This document shows, one piece after another, positions 44,924-53,000 of a stretch of DNA of 64,000 nucleotides. The stretch comes from Achromobacter xylosoxidans (GTDB lineage: Bacteria; Pseudomonadota; Gammaproteobacteria; Burkholderiales; Burkholderiaceae_B). Both the position numbers and the translations under genes were made by a program. The stretch lies in NCBI RefSeq assembly GCF_014490035.1, contig NZ_CP061008.1, positions 3,348,001 through 3,412,000 of the forward strand, given 5' to 3'. A model generated the notes under the pieces. The model worked only from the letters and a program-made list of their open reading frames with translations. It made no database searches and was not told the origin of the DNA. Position 1 is the stretch's first letter. Each line of letters opens with the position of its first letter.

Positions 44924-45787
44924 CTACGCGGGCAGCGCCATCAGTTCGCCCATGCGCACCGGACCCAGCACAGAGGGCGTATCCGCCCAGCGGATCTGGT
45001 TGGGGCCGAACAGCACGATGGCGGTGGAGCCCAGCTTGAAGCGGCCCATTTCCGCGCCTTTGGCCAGATGGATCGGGGCGCGCGCCGCGTCATCGTAGCG
45101 GGTGGCTTTGACACGCCGCTTGTGCGGCGTGACCAGGCCGGCCCACACCGTCTCGATGGAGGCGACGATCATCGCGCCCACCAGCACCACCGCCATCGGG
45201 CCGTGCTCGGTGTCGAAGATGCACACCACGCGCTCGTTGCGCGCGAACAGGCGCGGCACGTTGCGGGCGGTCAGCGGATTGACTGAGAACAGGCGGCCAG
45301 GCACGTGGACCATTTCGCGCAGGGTGCCTGCGACCGGCATGTGCACGCGGTGGTAATCCTTGGGCGACAGATAGATGGTGGCGAATTCGCCGCCCTGGAA
45401 CGGGGCTGCGCGCTCGGTGTCGCCGCCCAGCAGGTCGGCCAGGCCGTAGCTGTGGCCCTTGGCCTGGAAGATCCGGCCATGTTCGATCGCGCCCATCTGG
45501 CTGATGGCGCCGTCGGCGGGACACACCACCGAGCCCGGCTCGTCGTCCAGCGGCCGCGCGTCTTCCTTCAATGCCCGCGTGAAGAAGTCGTTGAAGCAAT
45601 CGTAGGCCAGCGGGTCTTCCTGCAGCGCTTCGCGCATGTCCACGCCATAGCGGCGGACGAAGCGCGAGATCATCCAGTTCTTGACCGCGGGTTCCCGGCA
45701 GTCGGACGCGTACCCGAAGAGCCGCGACACCAGATGGTGAGGGGCGAGATACTGGCTGGCGAGGAATAGTTGGTCTTTGATCGGCAT
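44924..45787 (-). CDS. psd: phosphatidylserine decarboxylase proenzyme
   Basis: The 287-residue protein has the Psd features: the N-terminal [47 protein letters not shown], and the self-cleavage site LGST at 252-255, where Ser254 becomes the pyruvoyl group. Cleavage gives the beta and alpha chains of the active enzyme, which makes phosphatidylethanolamine in the inner membrane. The catalytic His (in DYHRVHMP) and Asp (PADGAIS) are present. Upstream lies the terminator of the P450 gene, so psd is transcribed separately. Confidence 0.95.
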   Translation of the reverse strand: MPIKDQLFLASQYLAPHHLVSRLFGYASDCREPAVKNWMISRFVRRYGVDMREALQEDPLAYDCFNDFFTRALKEDARPLDDEPGSVVCPADGAISQMGAIEHGRIFQAKGHSYGLADLLGGDTERAAPFQGGEFATIYLSPKDYHRVHMPVAGTLREMVHVPGRLFSVNPLTARNVPRLFARNERVVCIFDTEHGPMAVVLVGAMIVASIETVWAGLVTPHKRRVKATRYDDAARAPIHLAKGAEMGRFKLGSTAIVLFGPNQIRWADTPSVLGPVRMGELMALPA

Positions 45788-45875
45788 CTAGGAGCGCTGA
45801 GAAATTACCCCGCGGCCGGCCGCGGCATGGGCCGGCCCGCAGTGGGCCCGCCTTCAAGCCCGGGACTGGCCGCGT

Positions 45876-45911
45876 CAAAAAACGTCGTCCCGCGTTGCAG
45901 CGGGACGACGT
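45876..45911 (-). terminator. rho-independent terminator of the P450 gene
   Basis: ACGTCGTCCCGC (45882-45893) and GCGGGACGACGT (45900-45911) form a perfect 12-base stem with a 6-base loop. On the minus strand it is followed by TTTTTT. It sits 110 bases after the P450 stop and before psd. Confidence 0.9.
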
Positions 45912-46020
45912 GGTGATGAGCAGAGGGGTGAATTCTACCGCTTTCAGGCGCACTTCAGGCATATGAATGCGTGCCTGCGACGCCAGGCGCAAGCGCGCGG
46001 CATTGCTGGCACGCCAGCCC

Positions 46021-48375
46021 CTACAGCTCCAGCACGATGCGCTTGCCCTGGGCGCGGGAGCAGCAGGCCATCATGCGGTTGCCGGCCTCGCGCTCGGCGC
46101 GGGTCAGCACCACGTCGCGGTGATCGACCGCGCCGCCCAGCACGCGCACCTCGCAGGAGCCGCAGAGTCCTTCCTCGCAGTCGCTCTGCACGTCGATATT
46201 GGCGCCGCGCAGCGCGCTCAGCAGGGTCTGGTCGGCAGGCACCTGCACGACGATGCCGGAGTCCTTCAACTCGGCCTCGAAGGCATGTTCCTTGGACGGG
46301 TCCAGCGTGGCGAGCGTGGAATGGAAGTGCTCCACGCGCAGACTGTCCTCGGGCCAGGCGGCGCAGGCGACCTGCAGGGCATCCAGCATGCGCTCCGGAC
46401 CGCAGGCGTAGATCTGGACGCCGGCCTCGGGGCGGGACAGCAGGGCGCCGAAGTCGTTGCGGCTGCCTTCGTCGCTGACGTGCAGATGCAGGCGCGCGCC
46501 GTGCAGTTGCTGCAGTTCGTCCAGCATGGCCATGCTGGCGCGCGAGCGGCCGCTGTAGTGCAGTTCGTAATCCTGGCCCAGTTCGCGCGCGCGGCGCGCC
46601 ATGGCGCTGATGGGCGTGATGCCTATGCCGCCGGCGATGAGGATCAGGCGTTTGGCGCTGTCGTCCATGCGGAAATGGTTGCGCGGGCCACGTGCGCGCA
46701 CGCTGCTGCCCGCGCGCAGGTGCTGGTGGATCCAGGCGGAACCGCCGCGGCCCGCGGTTTCCTTGAGCACGGCGATCTCCAGTGCATGCGCGGCGGCCGG
46801 ATCGCCGCAGAGCGAATATTGGCGCGACAGGCCGGTGTCGCCGCATTCGAGGTCGATGTGCGAGCCGGGCGTCCAGCGCGGCAGCGGCTTGCCATCGGGC
46901 GATTCGAGCCGGATGCGCGCGATGCCGTCGGCCGCGGCCGTGACCTCGGTCACGACCAGCTTGCGGCTGATGGCGTGGGTGGAAGGCTCGCCGATGCGAA
47001 CCGGCTGCACCTGATCCAGCAGGGCGGCGTCGCGGCGCTCGGGGTTGTCGGCCGGATTCCATTCCACCCACAGATGTTCCGGGCCGCGGAACGAGGTGTT
47101 CGGCACGTAGGTGAACTGCTGTTCGGCCAGGCGCATGTGCGGCAGGCGGCGCGTCAGCTCTTCCAGGAAGATCTGCATCTCCATGCGCGCCAGGTTCTTG
47201 CCCATGCATTGGTGCGCGCCATAGCCGAAGGTCAGCTGGTCGCTGGCGTTGTCGCGGCGGATGTCGAAGAAATCGGCGTCGGCGAAATGGCGCTCGTCGT
47301 GGTTGGCCGACGACGACACGATCAGGAGTTTGGCGCCCGCGGGAATCGCCACGCCGGCGATCTCGGTGTCGCGCGTGGCCAGGCGACGCCAGGCCGCGAC
47401 CGAGCCGTTGTGGCGCAGGCATTCCTCGACCGCGTTGGGCAGCAGGCCGGGGTCCTCGCACAGTTCGCGCCAGGCGTCGGGGTGCTGCAGCAGCAGCTTG
47501 ATGGCATTGGCCGAGGCGTTGGCGGTGGTCTCATGCGCCGCGACGATGCCCGCCATCATCATCGAGTGCAGGTAGGAGTCGGTGACGACCTCGGGATGGT
47601 CCTTCTGCTTGCGGATGCCGTACTGCATCCAGCCCGGGGCGTCGGGATCCTGGCGCATCTTGTCCAGGATCTTGCCCGCCAACTGCCAGAAGTTCCCCAC
47701 CGCATGCGCCACTTCCACCTGTTCTTCCGGCTTGGGCCGGCCCCAGGTGTTGACGGTGTGCGCGATGGAGTACTTGCGCAGCAGATCCATGTCTTCCTCG
47801 GGTACGCCCAGGAAGTGCAGGGCAACCGTCAAGGGCACTTCCCACAGCATCTGGTCGACCAGGTCGGCGCGGCCGTCGTTGATGAAGCGGTCCACGTATT
47901 CGCGCGTCAGGCGCCGCACCATGGGTTCGTGGTGCTTGAGCTCGTCCGGCGTGAACGGGTCCATCAGCACGCGGCGGCGCGGCATGTGGGCCGGCTCGTC
48001 CTCGTTGACCAGGGTGCGGTTCATCGCGTAGCCGTAGCTGGCCAGCACGGCGTTGGCCTCGGGGCCAGTGGGCGTGATCTTTTCCAGCGCGATCGAGGGG
48101 CTGTAGGTGTGGTTGTCGCGGAACACGGCCTTGATGTCGTCGTAGCGGGTGACCACCCAATAGCCCAGCTTGGGGCTGTAGAACACGGGTTCCTGTTCGC
48201 GCGCCCAGCGCACGTACTCGGGCGGATCCTGCTGATAGCCGTCGCCAAAAGGATCGAATTCCGCGGCGCGAGGGCTGACCGGACAGGCCTGGGCGCGCGC
48301 CAGCGCGGCGTGGTCTATCGGACAGCCGCCGGTATTGGCGGGCGCGGTGGTTGCAGGGGTGGTTGGGTGGCCCAT
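46021..48375 (-). CDS. self-sufficient cytochrome P450 fused to FMN/2Fe-2S reductase (CYP116B-like)
   Basis: The 784-residue protein joins a P450 domain (about 1-445) to a phthalate-dioxygenase-reductase-like part. P450 marks: I-helix AHETT at 280-284, K-helix ExxR (ECLR), heme-binding FGYGAHQCMG with Cys390. Reductase marks: FMN site RQYSLCGDP, NADH site GGIGITP and CGPERML, and a C-terminal 2Fe-2S cluster with Cys733, 738, 741 and 771. This is the CYP116B layout (P450RhF type), which needs no separate redox partners and hydroxylates or O-dealkylates small aromatics and other substrates. ATG 48375 is preferred over codons further up. A divergent IclR gene is its likely regulator. Confidence 0.95.
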   Translation of the reverse strand: MGHPTTPATTAPANTGGCPIDHAALARAQACPVSPRAAEFDPFGDGYQQDPPEYVRWAREQEPVFYSPKLGYWVVTRYDDIKAVFRDNHTYSPSIALEKITPTGPEANAVLASYGYAMNRTLVNEDEPAHMPRRRVLMDPFTPDELKHHEPMVRRLTREYVDRFINDGRADLVDQMLWEVPLTVALHFLGVPEEDMDLLRKYSIAHTVNTWGRPKPEEQVEVAHAVGNFWQLAGKILDKMRQDPDAPGWMQYGIRKQKDHPEVVTDSYLHSMMMAGIVAAHETTANASANAIKLLLQHPDAWRELCEDPGLLPNAVEECLRHNGSVAAWRRLATRDTEIAGVAIPAGAKLLIVSSSANHDERHFADADFFDIRRDNASDQLTFGYGAHQCMGKNLARMEMQIFLEELTRRLPHMRLAEQQFTYVPNTSFRGPEHLWVEWNPADNPERRDAALLDQVQPVRIGEPSTHAISRKLVVTEVTAAADGIARIRLESPDGKPLPRWTPGSHIDLECGDTGLSRQYSLCGDPAAAHALEIAVLKETAGRGGSAWIHQHLRAGSSVRARGPRNHFRMDDSAKRLILIAGGIGITPISAMARRARELGQDYELHYSGRSRASMAMLDELQQLHGARLHLHVSDEGSRNDFGALLSRPEAGVQIYACGPERMLDALQVACAAWPEDSLRVEHFHSTLATLDPSKEHAFEAELKDSGIVVQVPADQTLLSALRGANIDVQSDCEEGLCGSCEVRVLGGAVDHRDVVLTRAEREAGNRMMACCSRAQGKRIVLEL

Positions 48376-48394
48376 GTCGTCGCTCCGGATTACA

Positions 48395-48423
48395 ATTGCG
48401 TAAATCATATACGCATTGCGTAA
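48395..48423. promoter_or_regulatory. repeated and inverted motif between P450 and IclR genes
   Basis: TGCGTA (48397-48402) and TACGCA (48410-48415) form an inverted repeat, and ATTGCGTAA is also repeated directly at 48395-48403 and 48415-48423. The block starts 20 bases upstream of the P450 ATG, in the 125-base divergent spacer, and is a good candidate for the IclR operator. Confidence 0.6.
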
Positions 48424-48500
48424 TTATTCAATTGGGGTAATCTCCGGGCTGCATCCGCAGCCGCTAGGCAGATCCCTTATCGCGCCATGACCCCGCGCCC

Positions 48501-49352
48501 ATGACCCAGACTCCCGAACCTTCCTCCGTGCCCGTTCAGACTACCGACGCGCCCCGTCCGCGTGAACGGCGCCAGCGCGTGCAGGCCGCCGAAACCGGCA
48601 TGGCGGTGCTGAAGGGGCTGGGTCGGCTGGGCGGCCGCGCCAGCCTGACGCTGCTGGCGGCGCACGTGGACGAAAGCCCCGCCAAGGTGCACCGCTACCT
48701 GGTCAGCCTGATGGAAGCAGGGCTGGTGGCGCAGGATGCCGCCACTCAACAGTACTGCCTGGGACTGGAAGCGATGCTGCTGGGCCTGGCCGCGCTGCGC
48801 CAGGCCGATCCCATCCGCCTGGCCGAGCCCAGCCTGGTGCGCCTGCGCGAAGGCCTGGAAGTGACCTGCTTCATCGCGGTCATGGGCAACAAGGGGCCGA
48901 CCATCGTGCGTTTCGAGGAACCGGGCCTGCCGGTGACGGTCAACGTGCGCATGGGTTCGGTGCTGTCCATGCTCTGGTCCGCCACCGGACGGGTGTTCCT
49001 CGCCATGCAGGACGATGCGCGGGTGCGGGCGCTTGCCGAGGCCGAATTGACGCGCGCGCCTGCCGACATGCGGGCGCTGCTGGACGCCGCCGACCCGATC
49101 GGCCGCCTGCGCCGCCAGGTGCTGGCCGAGGGCTGCGCCACGGTGCGCGACACTAATTTGAAGGGCATCAGCGCGGTGTCGGCGCCGCTGCTGGACCACA
49201 ACGGCCGGCCTTGCGCCGCGCTGACCGCGCTGGGCGCGACGGGCGGATTCGACGCCTCGGCGGACGGCCCGATCGCGCAGGCGGTACGGCGCGAAGCCGA
49301 AGCGGCTAGCGTGCTGCTGGGTTATCAGGCGCCCGGGCCCGGCGCGGCCTGA
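48501..49352 (+). CDS. IclR-family transcriptional regulator
   Basis: The 283-residue protein has a Pro/Thr-rich N-terminal tail of ~25 residues, a winged helix (about 28-90, TGMAVLKGLGRLGGRASLTLLAAHVDESPAKVHRYLVSLMEAGLV) and an IclR effector domain (LEVTCFIAVMGNKGPTIVRFEE, VLSMLWSATGRVFLAM, LKGISAVSAPLLDHNGRPCAALTALG). Divergent placement makes it the likely regulator of the CYP116B-like gene. Its last 28 bases overlap the 3' end of the convergent LysR gene, which is uncommon. Confidence 0.9.
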   Translation: MTQTPEPSSVPVQTTDAPRPRERRQRVQAAETGMAVLKGLGRLGGRASLTLLAAHVDESPAKVHRYLVSLMEAGLVAQDAATQQYCLGLEAMLLGLAALRQADPIRLAEPSLVRLREGLEVTCFIAVMGNKGPTIVRFEEPGLPVTVNVRMGSVLSMLWSATGRVFLAMQDDARVRALAEAELTRAPADMRALLDAADPIGRLRRQVLAEGCATVRDTNLKGISAVSAPLLDHNGRPCAALTALGATGGFDASADGPIAQAVRREAEAASVLLGYQAPGPGAA

Positions 49353-50275
49353 TTCGTGTTTTCCGGCAAGCCGCGCAGCCACGCCATTGCCGCCTGCACC
49401 ACCGGCATGCCGGCCGTGTTGCGGTTGACCACGGCGCCGATGGCGCCGAAGTTGGCGTCCAGCCGCAGCGGCAGCACGGCCACGCTGCCCTGGCGTTCGC
49501 AGTAGCGCGCAATTGCCTGGGGCAGGGCCGCCAGGCGGTCGTCCTGGGCCAGCAGGGCGAGGGTGGCCAGCAGCGAATTGGATTGGATGCTGGAATCTGG
49601 CGGGCGCGATCCGGCATGCACGAAAGCCTCGTCCAGGCGCTCGCGCATCATGGTGGCTTCCAGCGGCAGTACCCAGGGCCAGCGCGCCAGTTCGACGGCC
49701 TCCAGTGCCTGGCTTGCGGCCAGCGGATGGCCGGGGCGCGCCACCACCAGGATAGGTTCTTCGTGCAGGCGGATCACCTCGCAGTCCGCGGGCAGCAGGC
49801 GGCTGCCCAGGCGGCCCAGCACGATGTCCAGCTCGTCGCGCGCCAGCCTGTCCATGAGTTCGCCAAGCGCGCCTTCCACCAGTTTCACTTCCAGCCGCGG
49901 CGCCAGGCCCAGCAGATGCGCGATCAACTGCGGCGCGAGCCGGGGCGCGGCCGAGGGCAGGGTGCCCAGGCGCAGCAGGCTGGCGCCGCGTTCTTCGGCG
50001 GCCCGCAATTCGGCCGCCACGCGCTGGGCCGCGCCCAGGCTGTGCCGGGCGTGGCGGATCATAACCATTCCGGCATTTGTCGGCAGGGTACCCTGGGTTC
50101 CGCGCTCGAATAGCGCGTAGCCCACCTGTTCCTCCAGCTGCGCCAGCGCCTTGGACGCGGCGGGCTGGGACATGTGCAGGCGCTCGGCCGCACGTCCCAG
50201 GTGGCGTTCGTCGTCGAGCGCGACCAACAGTTCGGCATGACGCCGCTTGAGATGGGCGCCGGTGCGCTCTGACAT
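49325..50275 (-). CDS. LysR-type transcriptional regulator
   Basis: The 316-residue protein has a winged helix at about 8-70 (RRHAELLVALDDERHLGRAAERLHMSQPAASKALAQLEEQ) and a substrate-binding domain. It is divergent from the Bug receptor/sulfatase pair, with an inverted repeat right before its start codon, so it probably regulates that pair and itself. Its RHLGRAAERLHMSQPAASKALAQLE is close to the GbpR/ AphB-like group of carboxylate or aromatic regulators, which is only a guess. It overlaps the convergent IclR gene by 28 bases. Confidence 0.9.
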   Translation of the reverse strand: MSERTGAHLKRRHAELLVALDDERHLGRAAERLHMSQPAASKALAQLEEQVGYALFERGTQGTLPTNAGMVMIRHARHSLGAAQRVAAELRAAEERGASLLRLGTLPSAAPRLAPQLIAHLLGLAPRLEVKLVEGALGELMDRLARDELDIVLGRLGSRLLPADCEVIRLHEEPILVVARPGHPLAASQALEAVELARWPWVLPLEATMMRERLDEAFVHAGSRPPDSSIQSNSLLATLALLAQDDRLAALPQAIARYCERQGSVAVLPLRLDANFGAIGAVVNRNTAGMPVVQAAMAWLRGLPENTNQAAPGPGA

Positions 50276-50278
50276 GGC

Positions 50279-50304
50279 GATTCATATTCAAATGGTTATG
50301 AATC
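50279..50304. promoter_or_regulatory. inverted repeat between LysR and Bug/sulfatase genes
   Basis: GATTCAT (50279-50285) and ATGAATC (50298-50304) are perfect inverted repeats with 12 bases between. The site starts 4 bases before the LysR ATG on its 5' side and is an obvious LysR-type binding candidate. Confidence 0.55.
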
Positions 50305-50417
50305 GTTCAGTTTATTTCATTTCACGCCGGCACCGGGCGCTAGGCATACTTGCCGCTCTACGAGAGACAGGCGTTCCCCAGGCTGGGCCGGGAAGGACGC
50401 CGGGATGGAGACGATTC

Positions 50418-51380
50418 ATGAAGAGGTTCTGGATGGCCCTGGCCGCGAGCTGGGCCTGTGGCATTGCGGGTACGGCGGCGGCGGCGGATGCCTACCCGGC
50501 GCGGCCCGTGCAGATCGTGGTGCCGTTCTCGCCTGGCGGCGCGGTGGACGTGCTGGCGCGCCAACTGGCGCAGCGCCTGGAGCCTCGCGGCTACACGCTG
50601 GTGGTGGAGAACAAGCCGGGCGCGGGCGGCAACATTGCCGCGTCCATGGTGGCGCGCGCCGCGCCCGACGGCTACACGCTGCTGATGGGCACCACCAATA
50701 CGCACGGCATCAACAGTGCGCTGTATTCCAGCCTGCCGTATGACCCGGTGCGCGATTTCGCGCCGGTCGGCCTGGTGGCGGACAACGTGGTGGTGTTGCT
50801 GGCCAATGCCGAGTTTCCGGCATCGACGCTGGCCGATGCCGTCAAACTGATCAAGGCCAATCCCGGCAAGTACACCTATGGCTCGCCCGGCCTGGGCACG
50901 GTGCACCAACTGGCGATGGAACAGTTGAAGCACGCTGCCGGCCTGGACGTGGTGCATGCGCCATACAAGGGCGCCGCGCCGGCGATGGCCGACCTGGTCG
51001 CGGGCCACGTGCCGCTGATGATAGGCGGCATCGCACCCGCCATTCCGTTCCTCGCGTCCGGCAAGGTCAAGGTGCTGGGCGTGGCCAATACTGAAAAGTA
51101 CGCGGCGCTGCCCGATGTGCCGCTGTTCTCGGACGTGGCCGCAGGCGTCGCCGTGCGTTCCTGGATCGGCCTGTTCGCGCCCGCCGGCACGCCGCCCGCG
51201 GTGGTGAAGAAGCTGAACTCGGATTTGGAGGCCGTGCTGACCGACAGCGCGTTCGCGCAGGCCTTGCAGCCCCTGGGCATGGTGCCGATCTACATGACGC
51301 CGCAGGCCTTCGGCGACATGATCAAGCGCGACATGCCGGCCTGGCGCTCCGCCGTGGAGATGTCGGGAGCGAAGCAATGA
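50418..51380 (+). CDS. Bug/TctC-type tripartite tricarboxylate receptor, periplasmic
   Basis: The 320-residue protein has a signal peptide (MKRFWMALAASWACGIAGTAAAA) and the Bug signature YPARPVQIVVPFSPGGAVDVLARQLAQRL with VVENKPGAGGNIAASMVARAAPDGYTLLMGTTNTH. It should capture an organic anion in the periplasm. Its stop overlaps the start of a sulfatase gene by 4 bases (ATGA), tying receptor and enzyme in one translation unit. That suggests that the ligand is a sulfate or phosphonate ester, or the acid it yields (inference). No TctA/TctB genes are nearby. Confidence 0.9.
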   Translation: MKRFWMALAASWACGIAGTAAAADAYPARPVQIVVPFSPGGAVDVLARQLAQRLEPRGYTLVVENKPGAGGNIAASMVARAAPDGYTLLMGTTNTHGINSALYSSLPYDPVRDFAPVGLVADNVVVLLANAEFPASTLADAVKLIKANPGKYTYGSPGLGTVHQLAMEQLKHAAGLDVVHAPYKGAAPAMADLVAGHVPLMIGGIAPAIPFLASGKVKVLGVANTEKYAALPDVPLFSDVAAGVAVRSWIGLFAPAGTPPAVVKKLNSDLEAVLTDSAFAQALQPLGMVPIYMTPQAFGDMIKRDMPAWRSAVEMSGAKQ

Positions 51381-52969
51381 CGTCCGCTGCGAAGCCCGTC
51401 AACTTCCTGCTGTTCATTACCGACCAGCACCGCGCCGACCATCTGGGGGCCTATGGCAACCGCGTGGTCCGCACGCCCAACCTGGACCGCCTGGCCGCGT
51501 CCGGATGGCGCGCCGACAACATGCACGTGGCCACGCCCATCTGCATGCCGAATCGCGCCAGCCTGATGACCGGCCGCTACCCGTCCGCGCACGGCGCGCG
51601 CCACAACGGCATCGCGCTGTCGCTGCGCAGCCGCACCTTCGTCGAAGCCATGCGCGAGGCCGGCTACGGCACCGCGCTGGTCGGCAAGGTCCACTTGCAG
51701 AACATGACCGACATTTCGCCTTCCTGGCCGGTGCGCGCTGAAGACAGATTGCCGCGCGAGGCGGTCGAACCGGACGCCGGCCGCTACGACCAGGAGCAGC
51801 GCAAGCTGTGGCTGGAACGCGCCGACCACGAGCTGAGCTATCCCTATTATGGTTTCGAGCGCGTGGACCTGGTCGACGATCACAGCGACGACGTGCATGG
51901 CCACTACCGGCGCTGGCTGCGCCGCGAGCATCCGGAGATCGAGGCGCTGATCGGCCCCGCGCATGCCATCCCCGCGCCGGAATACGAGCTGACGCGCATC
52001 CGCCAGGCTTGGCGCACGCGCGTGCCCGAAGAACTCTATCCCACGGCCTACATCGCCGACCGCAGCATCGAAGCGCTGCGCGGCTATGCGGCATCCGGGC
52101 AGCCGTTCTTCCTGCAATGCTCGTTTCCGGATCCGCACCATCCCTTCACGCCGCCAGGGCGGTTCTGGGATCTGCACAAGCCCGAGGACATGGAGCTGCC
52201 CGCGTCGTTCCACGGCCAGGGCACGCCGCCGCCGCACGTGGCCTGGCTGCGCGCGCAGCGCGACGCCGGTACGGCGGTCAAGCATACGCCCGCGATCTTT
52301 TCGTGCAACGAGCGCGAGGCGCGCGAAGCGCTGGCGCTGAACTATGGGTCGATCGCCAACATCGACAACCAGATCGGCCGGGTACTGGCCGAACTCGATG
52401 CGCAGGGGCTGGCCGACAACACCGTGGTGATCTTCACCAGCGACCATGGCGACTACCTGGGCGACCATCAGCTGATGCTGAAGGGGCCGATCCACTACCG
52501 CGGCCTGACCCGCGTGCCTTTCATCTGGCGAGACCCGGCTGCGGCGCGGACGGCGGGCGCGGCCAGCGATGCCTTGCTCAGCACCATCGACGTCGCGCCC
52601 ACGGTGCTGGCGCGCGCCGGCGTGCAGCCCTACAACGGCATTCAGGGGCGCGACATGGCCGGCCTCATCGGCGGACGCGAGGCCGGCGTGCGCGACGCGC
52701 TGATGATCGAGGAAGAAGGGCAGCGCGTGATACTCGGCTTCAACAGCCGCATCCGCTGCCGCACGCTGCTGGCCGACGGCTTTCGCGCTACGGTCTACGA
52801 TGGCGCGCGCTGGGGTGAGCTCTACGATCTGAACCAGGACCCGCACGAGCTGCGCAACCTGTGGGACGATCCGGCGCACGCCGCCGACCGTGCGCGGCTG
52901 CTGGAGCGGCTGGCCTACGGCATGCTGGAACACATCGACACCAGCCCCTATCCCAGCGCGCTGGCGTGA
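51377..52969 (+). CDS. sulfatase-family hydrolase (Cys-type)
   Basis: The 530-residue protein belongs to the alkaline-phosphatase-like sulfatase family. The formylglycine motif CxPxR is Cys56-Met-Pro-Asn-Arg60, within PICMPNRASLMTGRYPS, so the cysteine needs oxidation by a formylglycine-generating enzyme or anaerobic maturase, not seen here. Metal ligands are visible in LFITDQHRADHLG and TSDHGDYLGDHQLMLKG. It could be an arylsulfatase, alkylsulfatase or phosphonate monoester hydrolase. No signal peptide is present, so it acts in the cytoplasm. It overlaps the Bug receptor gene. Confidence 0.9.
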   Translation: MTSAAKPVNFLLFITDQHRADHLGAYGNRVVRTPNLDRLAASGWRADNMHVATPICMPNRASLMTGRYPSAHGARHNGIALSLRSRTFVEAMREAGYGTALVGKVHLQNMTDISPSWPVRAEDRLPREAVEPDAGRYDQEQRKLWLERADHELSYPYYGFERVDLVDDHSDDVHGHYRRWLRREHPEIEALIGPAHAIPAPEYELTRIRQAWRTRVPEELYPTAYIADRSIEALRGYAASGQPFFLQCSFPDPHHPFTPPGRFWDLHKPEDMELPASFHGQGTPPPHVAWLRAQRDAGTAVKHTPAIFSCNEREAREALALNYGSIANIDNQIGRVLAELDAQGLADNTVVIFTSDHGDYLGDHQLMLKGPIHYRGLTRVPFIWRDPAAARTAGAASDALLSTIDVAPTVLARAGVQPYNGIQGRDMAGLIGGREAGVRDALMIEEEGQRVILGFNSRIRCRTLLADGFRATVYDGARWGELYDLNQDPHELRNLWDDPAHAADRARLLERLAYGMLEHIDTSPYPSALA

Positions 52970-52972
52970 CGT

Positions 52973-52995
52973 GGCGCGGGCAGGCCGCCCGCGCC
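52973..52995. terminator. hairpin between convergent sulfatase and ABC-F genes
   Basis: GGCGCGGGC (52973-52981) and GCCCGCGCC (52987-52995) form a perfect 9-base stem in the 31-base spacer. There is no T run, so it may be a weak bidirectional terminator. Confidence 0.4.
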
Positions 52996-53000
52996 TGGCT

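Noticed and set aside
45967..48423. 818-codon open frame opposite the P450 gene
   Set aside because: Its composition (Val/His/Gln/Arg) is that of an antisense shadow; all motifs belong to the P450 on the minus strand.
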